Shown here one piece after another: positions 34,729-42,929 of a DNA stretch of 64,000 nt. Location: the NCBI RefSeq assembly GCF_001421765.1, contig NZ_LMLA01000004.1, positions 39,530 through 103,529 on the forward strand, written 5' to 3'. The stretch is from Sphingomonas sp. Leaf32. GTDB lineage: Bacteria > Pseudomonadota > Alphaproteobacteria > Sphingomonadales > Sphingomonadaceae. The notes under the pieces are model-generated. The model searched no databases, was not told where the DNA came from, and saw only the letters and a list, made by a program, of their open reading frames with translations. Within the stretch, counting starts at the first letter, position 1, and the number at the start of each line of letters is the position of its first letter. Position numbers and translations under genes: made by a program.

Positions 34729-35025
34729 TCAGCGCAAGCTCAACGCGCGGTCGAGGTCACGACCGGGTTCGAGAAAGCGCAGCACGATTACCTTGTCCAT
34801 GCGAACGGCATAGAGGATGGCATAGCGCCGATAGGAACGGCGACGGACGCCCTGCCGCTCGTACCGGGGAATAAGGGGATAACCACGCGGCAGGCCGGCA
34901 AGCGCCTTCGCGGCATGGCGCAGTTCATCGACGAAACTGCTGGCACGGGACGGGTTGTCGTTCCCGATCCATAGCGCGATGCGCCCGAGGTCGGCCTGCG
35001 CCTGCGGCGTCAGGACGACCTTCAT
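34729..35025 (-). CDS. parE: ParE/RelE-family toxin
   Basis: 98 residues from ATG 35025. MKVVLTPQAQADLGRIALWIGNDNP is the ParE opening, RAKALAGLPRGYPLIPRYE-like residues follow, and VRRRSYRRYAILYAVRMDKVIVLRFLEPGRD is the C-terminal core. The start overlaps the antitoxin stop (ATGA). The closest class is ParE gyrase inhibitors, though RelE-type ribosomal activity cannot be excluded from sequence. Confidence 0.85.
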   Translation of the reverse strand: MKVVLTPQAQADLGRIALWIGNDNPSRASSFVDELRHAAKALAGLPRGYPLIPRYERQGVRRRSYRRYAILYAVRMDKVIVLRFLEPGRDLDRALSLR

Positions 35026-35291
35026 TCGCCTTCCTTGCCAGTCCCTTGTTCCAGCTTCGCGATCAGGTCGTCGCACACGGCATCGAGATCGCGGACCCGC
35101 CCGGCATCGGCATCGGCCAGTCCCTGCTCGATCGATTGGTCGAGCGCCTGCAACCACGCGGCGACATCCATATCCTCCGCCTGATCGCGCCGGATCAGGT
35201 CACGCACATAATCGCTCGCGCTGGCATAGTCTCCCGCATCGATCCGGCGCTGCACAAAGGCCCGCATCGGGTCGGGCAGGGATATGTTCAT
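35022..35291 (-). CDS. parD: ParD-like ribbon-helix-helix antitoxin
   Basis: 89 residues from ATG 35291 (ATG 35300 is possible). The N-terminus MNISLPDPMRAFVQRRIDAGDYASASDYVRDLIRRDQ is a ParD-type RHH domain: a beta strand for the major groove, then two helices. The acidic C-terminal half wraps the toxin. It overlaps the toxin start by 4 bp. An inverted repeat lies 20-45 nt upstream and probably serves for autorepression. Confidence 0.87.
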   Translation of the reverse strand: MNISLPDPMRAFVQRRIDAGDYASASDYVRDLIRRDQAEDMDVAAWLQALDQSIEQGLADADAGRVRDLDAVCDDLIAKLEQGTGKEGE

Positions 35292-35319
35292 CGATACCAT
35301 CGGCCGTCTCCGGAACAGA

Positions 35320-35336
35320 ATGGCAATATATGCCAT
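35320..35336. promoter_or_regulatory. Probable parDE operator
   Basis: ATGGCA (35320-35325), 5 nt, TGCCAT (35331-35336): a perfect inverted repeat upstream of parD on the minus strand, in the expected place for RHH autorepression. Confidence 0.55.
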
Positions 35337-35584
35337 CCCGTTCGGACGAACAATTGAAACCAAACCGCTTTCCTACACGCCGCCGCCCCGTCACTATCGC
35401 TTCGCCCCCGTTTGCGCTCGCCTGCCCCGCACCGGACAGCCATTGGGGGTCGCACCGTGCGCAAACTGCGTGGCGAGTGTGAACTTCGTGAACTTTGGCC
35501 GCGTCCGCGCCCTATGGACCGGCCGGCCGCCCCCCGGTATCGCTCGGGCCAATCGCTGCGGGGGCGGCGTGACGGGGGATCGCC

Positions 35585-36940
35585 ATGGCCGGGGGGCCGA
35601 CGGACAGGATCGAGGGGTGGAAATCGATCGCGGGCCATCTGGGTCGCGATCGGTCGACCGTGATCCGCTGGGCGCGCGACCGGGGGCTGCCGGTCCATGC
35701 CCTGCCCGGTGGCAAGGCACGCAGCGTCTATGCGCTGGCGGCGGAGCTCGACGCCTGGATGTCGGGACAGGGTGTGCTGCCCGATACGCCGGAACCCGCG
35801 TCACCCCAAGTGTTCCCCGAAGAACCCGCCCCGCCGCCGGTCCCCGCCATTCCCGTCCGACGCCGCTGGCCGTGGATGGCGGGGGTGGCCGCGCTGCTGC
35901 TTGCCGGGGGTGTGCTGGCCGCCGATCGCTGGTCCGATACGCCCGCGACCCTCGACGCCGCCGCTCATGCCCGGTTCGTCGCGGCGCGCGACGATGTCGC
36001 ACTGCGCGCCGCGCCCCGGCTGCGCCATGCCATCGCGACGCTCGATACCCTCGCCCGCGATCATCCCGACAATGCCCCGGTACACGAAGCGCTGGCCGAG
36101 GCATGGCTGCTGGCGCGCGAGTTCGGATCGGCCGCCGATGCGCAGGCCTTTGCCCGCGCACGGTCGGCGACGGCGGCGGCGCGGGCGATCGACCCGGCCT
36201 CCGCCGTCGCCGACCGGGTCGATGCAGTCGCCGCCTATTGGTGGGATCGCGATCCGGCACAGGCCGGACGGCTGTTCCGTCGCGCGATCGGCCATGCCCC
36301 GAACGATCCGCTGGCGCATCTCTGGTATGCCAACATCCTGGCCGACAATGGCGAGGATGCGGCGGCGATGCGCGAGTTCGATGCCGCGCGGATGCTCGCC
36401 CCCGGAGCGCCCTACATCCTCGCCGACTATGCGTGGGGCCTGTGGTCGGCGGGCCGTATAAGCGAGGCGGACGCGGTGTTCGGGATGCTGACGACGCAGC
36501 ATCCCGAACTCGCCAGCGTGCAGGACTGCCTGAGCGTCATCGCGCTCGCCGAGGGGGATGTCGCGGGCTATGTCCGCCATCTCGTGGAACGCGCGCAACT
36601 GCGCAACGAACCGGAACTGGCGGCCTACAGCGCCGCACTTGCCCGCACGCTCGCCGCCGACCGGCACGGCGATCATACCGCGACCTATGCCGTGGTCCTC
36701 AGCCGCGCGGTGTCGCTGGAACAGAATGCCGGGCGGCCCGACCATAGCTGGTCGGCGTTCATCGCCGGTGTCGCGGGCGATCGCGCAGCGTTGCTGACCG
36801 CGATCGCCTATGCCCGCGCACGGGGCGAACGCTGGGGATCGGCAGGGTTCGTGCGCCGCATCCGCGCGCGCTATCCGGGCGATGCCGCGATCGGCAAGGC
36901 GCTGGACGCGCTGGCGCAGGATCGCATCGAACCGGCTTGA
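35585..36940 (+). CDS. HTH / single-TM / TPR-like putative transmembrane regulator
   Basis: 451 residues. Residues 8-60 form a DNA-binding domain of MerR/excisionase or HTH type (GWKSIAGHLGRDRSTVIRWARDRGLPVHALPGGKARSVYALAAELDAWM). A Pro-rich linker is followed by one membrane helix near 96-115 (WMAGVAALLLAGGVLAA), and then an Ala-rich helical repeat region (TPR-like) to the end, which would be periplasmic. The layout resembles CadC/ToxR-type one-component sensors, but with a different DNA-binding fold and a TPR sensor. The next gene, a LuxR-type regulator, follows after 110 nt. Confidence 0.7.
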   Translation: MAGGPTDRIEGWKSIAGHLGRDRSTVIRWARDRGLPVHALPGGKARSVYALAAELDAWMSGQGVLPDTPEPASPQVFPEEPAPPPVPAIPVRRRWPWMAGVAALLLAGGVLAADRWSDTPATLDAAAHARFVAARDDVALRAAPRLRHAIATLDTLARDHPDNAPVHEALAEAWLLAREFGSAADAQAFARARSATAAARAIDPASAVADRVDAVAAYWWDRDPAQAGRLFRRAIGHAPNDPLAHLWYANILADNGEDAAAMREFDAARMLAPGAPYILADYAWGLWSAGRISEADAVFGMLTTQHPELASVQDCLSVIALAEGDVAGYVRHLVERAQLRNEPELAAYSAALARTLAADRHGDHTATYAVVLSRAVSLEQNAGRPDHSWSAFIAGVAGDRAALLTAIAYARARGERWGSAGFVRRIRARYPGDAAIGKALDALAQDRIEPA

Positions 36941-37050
36941 GCCACCCCGCACCACGCAATGCGACGCATTGCGACACGATGCGACCGCCCTCCGCCACCG
37001 CCGCCCGCTAAGCCTTTCCCTGTTGGGGCAACGGGTTCGGGGGAACCGAT

Positions 37051-37668
37051 ATGGCAGGGGCGGATGTCGTCGCGATCGCGGAGGCCGTGCGCGAGCGTGA
37101 GGGGGCGGAGCAGGCGCGCGACGCCTATTGGCAGGGGCAGGTCGACCATCGCGACGATGCGATGGCACTGATCGACCGCGACGGGCGGACGCTGTCCACG
37201 ACCTCAGCGTTCGACACGCTGGTGGGCGCGGCACCATGGAGCGGGGCGGCGGACGAACAGGCGCGGATCGACGCCGCGCTGGGCCGCGCCACGGCACGCG
37301 TCGCCCCGGCGGCGGCGGCGGTGCGGTTTCGCCGGGGGGGTGACACGCTGATCCTGATCGTCCGGCCGATCCCCTGGGCGACGCGGCTGCTCCATGCGCC
37401 GGCAGGAGTGGCGGTGGCGACGCTGCTCGCACCCAACCGCCGCCCCGCCCCCGCGCCGCAATTATGGCAGGAGGCGTTCGAGCTGACGCCCGCCGAAACC
37501 ACGCTGGCAACGCTGCTGATGGCGGGCCATTCACTCGAATCCGCCGCCGCCGCGCGCGACTGTCGCCCGGCGACGCTGCGCGTCCATCTGCGCCACATCT
37601 TCGGCAAGACCGGGGTGTCGCGCCAGTCGGAACTGGTCGCGCTGCTCGGCCGCATGGGCCGGGGGTAG
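37051..37668 (+). CDS. LuxR-type (GerE-like HTH) regulator
   Basis: 205 residues preceded by a GGGGGAA ribosome site. Residues 25-125 look PAS-like (DDAMALIDRDGRTLSTTSAFDTLVG). The C-terminal HTH is FELTPAETTLATLLMAGHSLESAAAARDCRPATLRVHLRHIFGKTGVSRQSELVALL, with the LuxR pattern of 'A-x-x-L-G-x-S' partly altered. It is probably cytosolic. The target and signal are unknown. The lpoB-like operon starts 97 nt downstream. Confidence 0.75.
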   Translation: MAGADVVAIAEAVREREGAEQARDAYWQGQVDHRDDAMALIDRDGRTLSTTSAFDTLVGAAPWSGAADEQARIDAALGRATARVAPAAAAVRFRRGGDTLILIVRPIPWATRLLHAPAGVAVATLLAPNRRPAPAPQLWQEAFELTPAETTLATLLMAGHSLESAAAARDCRPATLRVHLRHIFGKTGVSRQSELVALLGRMGRG

Positions 37669-37764
37669 CCCGACCCGCCCCTACCCCATTTGGCGTACAC
37701 GCTTCGGTGTATGTCGCCACGCACGCCGGCGCGACATGGTGCTCCCGTTCTGGGGGGAAGTAAG

Positions 37765-38400
37765 ATGCGGAGTTCGTTGATGATCGCGGCGGTCGTGCTG
37801 GCCGCTATGGCGCCGGCCGACACCGCATCGGCCCAGCGCAACCGGCGCGGCACGCAGGCGACCGAGCTGGACCCGACCGGACGCGGTGCGATCTTCGGCG
37901 TCGGGCTGGAATCGCGCGACATCGACATGATCGCCGACCAGATCGTGCGCGACCTGCTGTCACGCCCCGACATCGCCGGCACGCCCACCCCGCCGCGCAT
38001 CGTCATCGACAGCGAGAAATTCTACAACGACAGCTCGCAGCGGATCGACCGCGACATGGTGACCGGCGCGCTGCGCGCCAGCCTCAGCCGCGCCGCCGCC
38101 GGGCGCATCCGCTTCGTCAGCCGGGAATCGATGGACATCGTGATGCGCGAGCGTGAGCTGAAGCGCACCGGCGTCGCCGACAGCGGCACGCGCGGCATGA
38201 CGCAGGGCGTGTCGGGCGTCGATTATCAACTGGTCGGCAAGATGAGCTCGCTCGACTCCCGCGACATGAAATCCGGCCTCGTCCAGCGCCGGACGCAGGT
38301 CGTGTTCGAACTGGTCGACCTCGAAACCGGCGACCTGCCGTGGACCAGCCAGCCCTATGTCATCCTGCGCGCCGCGGGTGACGACGTCGTCTATCGCTGA
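37765..38400 (+). CDS. LpoB-like penicillin-binding-protein activator homologue, without lipobox
   Basis: 211 residues from ATG 37765 with a GGGGGGAAG ribosome site. The signal peptide is Sec/SPI type (MRSSLMIAAVVLAAMAPADTASA-Q) and contains no lipobox Cys, unlike E. coli LpoB. The domain has DMIADQIVRDLLSRPDIAG, RIVIDSEKFYNDSSQRIDRDMV, VDYQLVGKMSSLD and VFELVDLETGDLPWTSQPYVILR, a good LpoB match. Together with the following COG3014-like and DUF1425 genes it forms a recognised neighbourhood. It may be a soluble periplasmic partner of a class A PBP or of another envelope machine. Confidence 0.78.
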   Translation: MRSSLMIAAVVLAAMAPADTASAQRNRRGTQATELDPTGRGAIFGVGLESRDIDMIADQIVRDLLSRPDIAGTPTPPRIVIDSEKFYNDSSQRIDRDMVTGALRASLSRAAAGRIRFVSRESMDIVMRERELKRTGVADSGTRGMTQGVSGVDYQLVGKMSSLDSRDMKSGLVQRRTQVVFELVDLETGDLPWTSQPYVILRAAGDDVVYR

Positions 38401-38422
38401 AACCATATCCGGGGGGATACTC

Positions 38423-39838
38423 ATGCGTCGTTTCATCACCGCCGCCAGCCTGATCGCTCTGCTGGCCACGCCGTCCATCGCTACACCGATACAGGATGCC
38501 GCGGCACCCGCAGCCGCGCCCACCGATCCTGCCGCCGCCAAGGAAGCCGCCCGCGCGGCCAAGGCCGCAGCCAAGGCGGAGGAGCGCCGCCTGCGCGAAC
38601 TGCGCGCCAAATATGGCGAAGGCCCCTATCCCGACCAGATCGCCGCCTATGTCGATGCGCGCCCCGAACCGCTGCGCCCGCTCTATCGCACCCTCTATAC
38701 CGGCGGAGAGCGCAACGCGGTGCTGAACTTCCAGCGGCTCGGCCTCGCCGCGTTCGAGGGCGGGTTCTACAAGGATGCGGCCTGGGCGTTCGACCAGGCG
38801 CTGGGCCGGATCGAGACGATCTATGCCAACAACCCGCAGGCGGCGACGGCGCGGTCGGTGTTCCACAATGAATCGAACAAGGATTACAAGGGCGAGCCGT
38901 ACGAGCGCGCCATGGCCTATTATTATCGCGGCCTGCTGTACCTGCGCGATGGCGATTACCAGAATGCGCGGATCTCGTTCGACAATGCCGAGCGGATGGA
39001 CACGCTGTCCGATGCCGAGGAGTTCCAGAGCGACTTCGCCGCGATGAACTATCTCCAGGGCTGGAGCCGCCGCTGCGAAGGCCGCAACGATGGCAAGGCG
39101 CGCGAATATTTCGACCTCGCGGCCAAGGCGCAAAAGGGCCTGACCGCCCCGGCCGAGGGCGACAACATCCTGTTCATCGCCGAACTGGGCAACGGTCCGG
39201 TGAAGGCGCGCGACGGGGCACAGGCGCAGAAGCTGCTGTTCCAGGCGGGCGAGGCCTATCCCGAGACGCTGGCCACCGTCACCTACGGCCCCGCCGGCAC
39301 GCCCGCAACACTGCCGCTCACCGAGGCGAGCAGCGTCACCTATCAGGCGACGACCCGTGGCGGCCGCGCAATCGACGGGTTGATGAACGGCAAGGCGAAC
39401 TGGAAGGAAGGGACCGACGGCGTCGGCACCGCGCTGATGACGCAGGGGCTGACCGGCGGCGGCGATGCCGGCGGCTATATGGCGATGGCCGGCCTTGCCC
39501 TGTCGCTGTTCTCCAGCGCGATGAAGACCAACGCCGACATTCGCGCCTGGGACGGGCTGCCCGACCGGATCATGATCGGCACAGCAAAGGCCGCGTCGCC
39601 CGACTGGACCTACAACGTCGCCTATGCCGGCGAAAAGGGTCCGGTCGAGTTGAAGGGCATGACGATGCGCGCCGATGCCAAGGGCTGTGGCATCGTATGG
39701 CTGCGCTCGCGTCCGGCCGTCTATGGCGAGGGCGTGATGGGTGAGGATGCCGGCGTCGCCGCATCGCAGGCGCGCAAGAAGCCGGTGATCCTGAAGAACA
39801 AGGCGTTCCGCGCCGCACTGGAAGGGCAGCAGTTGTGA
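38423..39838 (+). CDS. Secreted TPR-like protein (COG3014-type) of the lpoB cluster
   Basis: 471 residues from ATG 38423, with signal peptide MRRFITAASLIALLATPSIA, then an Ala/Lys-rich coiled segment (residues 35-70). TPR-like repeats follow: RNAVLNFQRLGLAAFEGGFYKDAAWAFDQAL and YERAMAYYYRGLLYLRDGDYQNARISFDNAE. The C-terminal half is beta-rich with a hydrophobic Gly-rich stretch (GGDAGGYMAMAGLALSLFSSAM). The pattern matches the COG3014 proteins that accompany LpoB and YcfL homologues. Likely periplasmic; the role in envelope assembly is inferred. Confidence 0.75.
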   Translation: MRRFITAASLIALLATPSIATPIQDAAAPAAAPTDPAAAKEAARAAKAAAKAEERRLRELRAKYGEGPYPDQIAAYVDARPEPLRPLYRTLYTGGERNAVLNFQRLGLAAFEGGFYKDAAWAFDQALGRIETIYANNPQAATARSVFHNESNKDYKGEPYERAMAYYYRGLLYLRDGDYQNARISFDNAERMDTLSDAEEFQSDFAAMNYLQGWSRRCEGRNDGKAREYFDLAAKAQKGLTAPAEGDNILFIAELGNGPVKARDGAQAQKLLFQAGEAYPETLATVTYGPAGTPATLPLTEASSVTYQATTRGGRAIDGLMNGKANWKEGTDGVGTALMTQGLTGGGDAGGYMAMAGLALSLFSSAMKTNADIRAWDGLPDRIMIGTAKAASPDWTYNVAYAGEKGPVELKGMTMRADAKGCGIVWLRSRPAVYGEGVMGEDAGVAASQARKKPVILKNKAFRAALEGQQL

Positions 39839-40317
39839 GGATCGCCCTGATGCTGGGCGCCGCTGCCGTGCTGCTGTCGGGGCTGGTCCCCGACGCACCG
39901 GTCGCCGCGCGCGAGAACCGTCCGCTCAAATGCCGCATCGGCGCGGCGCGGCGGGCGCAGGCGCCGGTCGGCCCGGCGCTGGTCGCCAATGTGCCGCGCG
40001 CGATGACCCCGGTCTCGCTGGATGCGGTACAGATGAACGACCGCGTGTGGAAGAAGGTCGTGGTCGAGGGGCTGTTCGCCCGTCGCACGCCCACCGACAC
40101 GCTGGAGGTGATGGCCCGCCTCGTGAACTGTACCAAGGACCCGCTGGTGGTCGAGGTGCGCTCGTCCTTCCTCGATGCGGGGCAGGCCCCGACCGAGCCG
40201 ACCTCGGTCTGGAAAGTGGTGCATATCGCGCCGCTGTCGATGGCGACCTATCAAGAACGCTCGACCGCGACGAATGCGGTCGCCCATTATCTGATCGAAC
40301 TGCGCAGCGACCAGTGA
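39835..40317 (+). CDS. YcfL-like DUF1425 secreted protein
   Basis: 160 residues starting with GTG 39835, overlapping the previous stop (GTGA). Signal-like start MRIALMLGAAAVLLSGLVPDAPVAA. The DUF1425 core is seen in LEVMARLVNCTKDPLVVEVRSSFLDAGQAPTEPTSVWKVVHIAPLSMATYQERS, then HYLIELRS. In E. coli ycfL neighbours lpoB, which supports the cluster assignment. Function is unknown; predicted periplasmic. The stop overlaps the next start (TGATG). Confidence 0.75.
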   Translation: MRIALMLGAAAVLLSGLVPDAPVAARENRPLKCRIGAARRAQAPVGPALVANVPRAMTPVSLDAVQMNDRVWKKVVVEGLFARRTPTDTLEVMARLVNCTKDPLVVEVRSSFLDAGQAPTEPTSVWKVVHIAPLSMATYQERSTATNAVAHYLIELRSDQ

Positions 40318-41081
40318 TGCGCGCGCTCCCCCTCCTCGCGCTGCTGCTCGCCGCCGCGCCGGCCCATGGCCAGTGGCGCGAGGGGCGCCCGCCGATGGCC
40401 GCCCCCGGACAGGGGATGCGCCCCGGCCAGCCCGCGACGCTCGACGCCCCGCCCCCGGCCGCCGATCCCGACCGCGCCGCGATCGACCGCTTCGCCGCCG
40501 CCTATGCCCGTGCCGGCCGCCCGCGCGTCGCGCTGCTGTGGAACCGCGAACTGACCGCCGAGGTCGAGACGGGGCGGGAGGATGTGGCGACGTTGTCGGT
40601 CGAGCGCGAACCGGGTCGGCTCGACGCCGAACTGCGCAGCACCACCCGCGCCCATGACAGCGGCGCGCGCGCGGCGGCGGCCAACGAAGGCGCGGATTTC
40701 GACATGGAACGCGGCTTGGCCGACGGGCTGTCGGGAGCCGGCGTCCGGCTGATCGACCGCACCGCGATCCTGCGTACCGGGGCGCTGGGGGCCGACACGA
40801 CCAATGTGCAGGCGATCGAGACCCGCGCGCTGCTCGGCAAGGCGGAATGGACGCTGGAGGTCGTGGCGATGAACGACGGCCGCTGGCGGATCGTCGCGCG
40901 CGACTTAGGCAACGGACAGGTGGTGGCGCGCGGTGTCAGTGCCGGCCGTCCCGCCCCGCGCCCGATGCCCTGGGTCGCGGGCGAACGCGGCTTCGTCCGC
41001 GCGACCGCCCCCGATGCCGGCCCCTATGCGGTCGGCCGCCAGATCGCGCTCGACGCGATGAAGGCCCTGTCCCGCCGCTGA
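40317..41081 (+). CDS. Secreted hypothetical protein, last gene of the lpoB cluster
   Basis: 254 residues with signal peptide MRALPLLALLLAAAPAHG-Q and a Pro/Gly-rich linker (residues 25-55). It then has a domain with GRPRVALLWNRELTAEVETG, FDMERGLADGLSGAGVRLIDRTAILR and WTLEVVAMNDGRWRIVARDLGNGQVVARG. The RVALLWNREL...DRTAI layout recalls curli-assembly CsgG/LpoB-like folds, but I cannot name the family. It is coupled to the DUF1425 gene by TGATG. Confidence 0.65.
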   Translation: MRALPLLALLLAAAPAHGQWREGRPPMAAPGQGMRPGQPATLDAPPPAADPDRAAIDRFAAAYARAGRPRVALLWNRELTAEVETGREDVATLSVEREPGRLDAELRSTTRAHDSGARAAAANEGADFDMERGLADGLSGAGVRLIDRTAILRTGALGADTTNVQAIETRALLGKAEWTLEVVAMNDGRWRIVARDLGNGQVVARGVSAGRPAPRPMPWVAGERGFVRATAPDAGPYAVGRQIALDAMKALSRR

Positions 41082-41226
41082 CCCGCTTCGCCGCCGTGCA
41101 CCGGTCCCGGCGCGGCGGCGGAGGCCGTTGGGGAAAGTACGCGCGCCACGACCCGCCAGCCTACCCAGCCTGGCTTCGAGCGGACAACGTCCCGCCCTAG
41201 GCAGGTCCATCCCGTTTGGATCAGGC

Positions 41227-41307
41227 GTCATCCCAGCGCAGGCTGGGATCTCGGCGGGATAGCGAGAGGCAGGAGCCACGCGAGGCCCCAGCCTTCGCTG
41301 GGGCGGC
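41227..41307. repeat. Palindromic element (family P3)
   Basis: Starts GTCATCCCAGCGCAGGCTGGG with its own small hairpin, and ends with CCCCAGCCTTCGCTGGGG. A short relative lies at 62367-62394. It is in the gene-free stretch 41082-41518. Confidence 0.65.
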
Positions 41308-41360
41308 GTTTCCAGGCAGGCGGATCACAGGTCAGGGCGGGTCGACATGCACACGCACAT

Positions 41361-41469
41361 CGTCATCCCAGACCTGTTCCGGGGTCGACCCGGCCGCACG
41401 CGCTGCCGATCAAGCCTCAAGCCGCATCGATCGCCGCGCGGTAGACCCCGGAACCGGTCCGGGGTGACG
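41361..41469. repeat. 109-bp palindromic element (family P4)
   Basis: Long inverted arms: left 41361-41390 (CGTCATCCCAGACCTGTTCC, then GGGGTCGACC), right about 41440-41469. Most positions pair. Half-copies lie at 8789-8807 and 59008-59034. With the P3 copy it fills most of the gap between the lpoB cluster and ugd. Confidence 0.75.
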
Positions 41470-41518
41470 AAGGAAGTGTCAGCATCGATCCGCCCGAAAC
41501 CCGACGCAGCGCCTATCG

Positions 41519-42685
41519 TCAGTCCGACCCGAAAATGTCCCGGGTAAACAGCTTGTCGCCGATGTCGGCCAGCTCCGGCGCCGCGCGGTTGGCGATGACG
41601 ACGTCGCAATCGGCCTTGAACGTGTCGAGGTCCTTGACGACCCGCGACCCGAAGAACAGGTCATCGTCGAGGCTCGGTTCGTACACGACGACCTCGATCC
41701 CCTTGGCCTTCACCCGCTTCATGATCCCCTGGATCGACGACTGGCGGAAATTGTCCGACCCGGCCTTCATCGTCAGGCGATAGACGCCGACCCGCTTCGG
41801 GCGGCGGGCGATGATCTGGTCGGCCAGGAAATCCTTGCGGGTGCGGTTCGCATCGACGATCGCGCGGATCAGGTTCTGCGGCACCTCGGAATAGTTCGCC
41901 AGCAGCTGCTTGGTATCCTTGGGCAGGCAATAGCCGCCATAGCCGAAGCTGGGATTGTTGTAGTGCATCCCCACGCGCGGATCGAGGCCGACGCCCTCGA
42001 TGATCTGGCGGGTGTCCATGTCGCCGGCGATGGCATAGCTGTCGAGTTCGTTGAAGAAGGCGACGCGCATCGCGAGATAGGTGTTGGCGAACAGCTTGAT
42101 CGCCTCCGCCTCGCGCGTGTCGGTGAACAGGACGGCCACGTCCTTCTTCTCTGCCCCCTGCAGCAGCAGGTCGGCAAAGATGCACGCGCGCTCCGAGCGT
42201 TCGCCGACGATGATCCGCGACGGGTGGAGATTGTCGTACAGCGCGCGACCTTCGCGCAAGAATTCGGGGCTGAACACCACGCCCGGCGCGTTCAGCCGTG
42301 CACGCACATCGTCGACGAAGCCGACAGGGATGGTCGACTTGATGACGATCGTCGCCTGCGGGGCCACCGCCGTCGCGCGGGCGATCACCGCCTCGACCGA
42401 CCCGGTGTTGAACTTGTCGGTTTCGACATCGTAGTTGGTCGGGGTCGCGACGATGACGTAATCGGCACCGGTGAGCGCAGCGGCGGCATCGGTCGTCGCG
42501 GTCAGGTTCAGCGTGCGTTCGTCAAGGAACCGTTCCAGCTCGGCATCGATGATCGGCGACTTGCGATCATTGACCAGCGCGACGCGCTCTTGCGAAATGT
42601 CGACGGCGACGACTTCGTTATGCTGCGCCAGAAGCACCGCGTTCGACATACCGACATAGCCGAGGCCAAAAACCGCGATCTTCAT
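41519..42685 (-). CDS. ugd: UDP-glucose 6-dehydrogenase
   Basis: 388 residues, the short E. coli-type length. The N-terminal Rossmann domain is [21 protein letters not shown]. The substrate-binding [22 protein letters not shown] and the catalytic Cys in [11 protein letters not shown] (near residue 255) are present. The C-terminal NAD/UDP domain is complete. It oxidises UDP-glucose to UDP-glucuronate for acidic polysaccharide. It stands alone, far from the glycan cluster at 1-7 kb, and is flanked by palindromic repeats downstream. Confidence 0.92.
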   Translation of the reverse strand: MKIAVFGLGYVGMSNAVLLAQHNEVVAVDISQERVALVNDRKSPIIDAELERFLDERTLNLTATTDAAAALTGADYVIVATPTNYDVETDKFNTGSVEAVIARATAVAPQATIVIKSTIPVGFVDDVRARLNAPGVVFSPEFLREGRALYDNLHPSRIIVGERSERACIFADLLLQGAEKKDVAVLFTDTREAEAIKLFANTYLAMRVAFFNELDSYAIAGDMDTRQIIEGVGLDPRVGMHYNNPSFGYGGYCLPKDTKQLLANYSEVPQNLIRAIVDANRTRKDFLADQIIARRPKRVGVYRLTMKAGSDNFRQSSIQGIMKRVKAKGIEVVVYEPSLDDDLFFGSRVVKDLDTFKADCDVVIANRAAPELADIGDKLFTRDIFGSD

Positions 42686-42929
42686 GGATTATCCTTCGTC
42701 CACCCGGCCCGCTGCCGCGCAATGTCCCGCCTAGCCGCTGGAACAGGCCGTCAACAAGCCTTTTAAGCCCGAACCAAGCAGGTTCATGTTGCGGCGCGGT
42801 ACGCCGGCCGGAAAAGTTCCGCGACATTCCGGCTTCGTACCATATCGTACCACTGATATTGCTATCGTTCGAAAATAACATTTCTTTTAGAAACGCAATC
42901 GTAACGGCCGGAGGAACGGAGTCCGGCAT

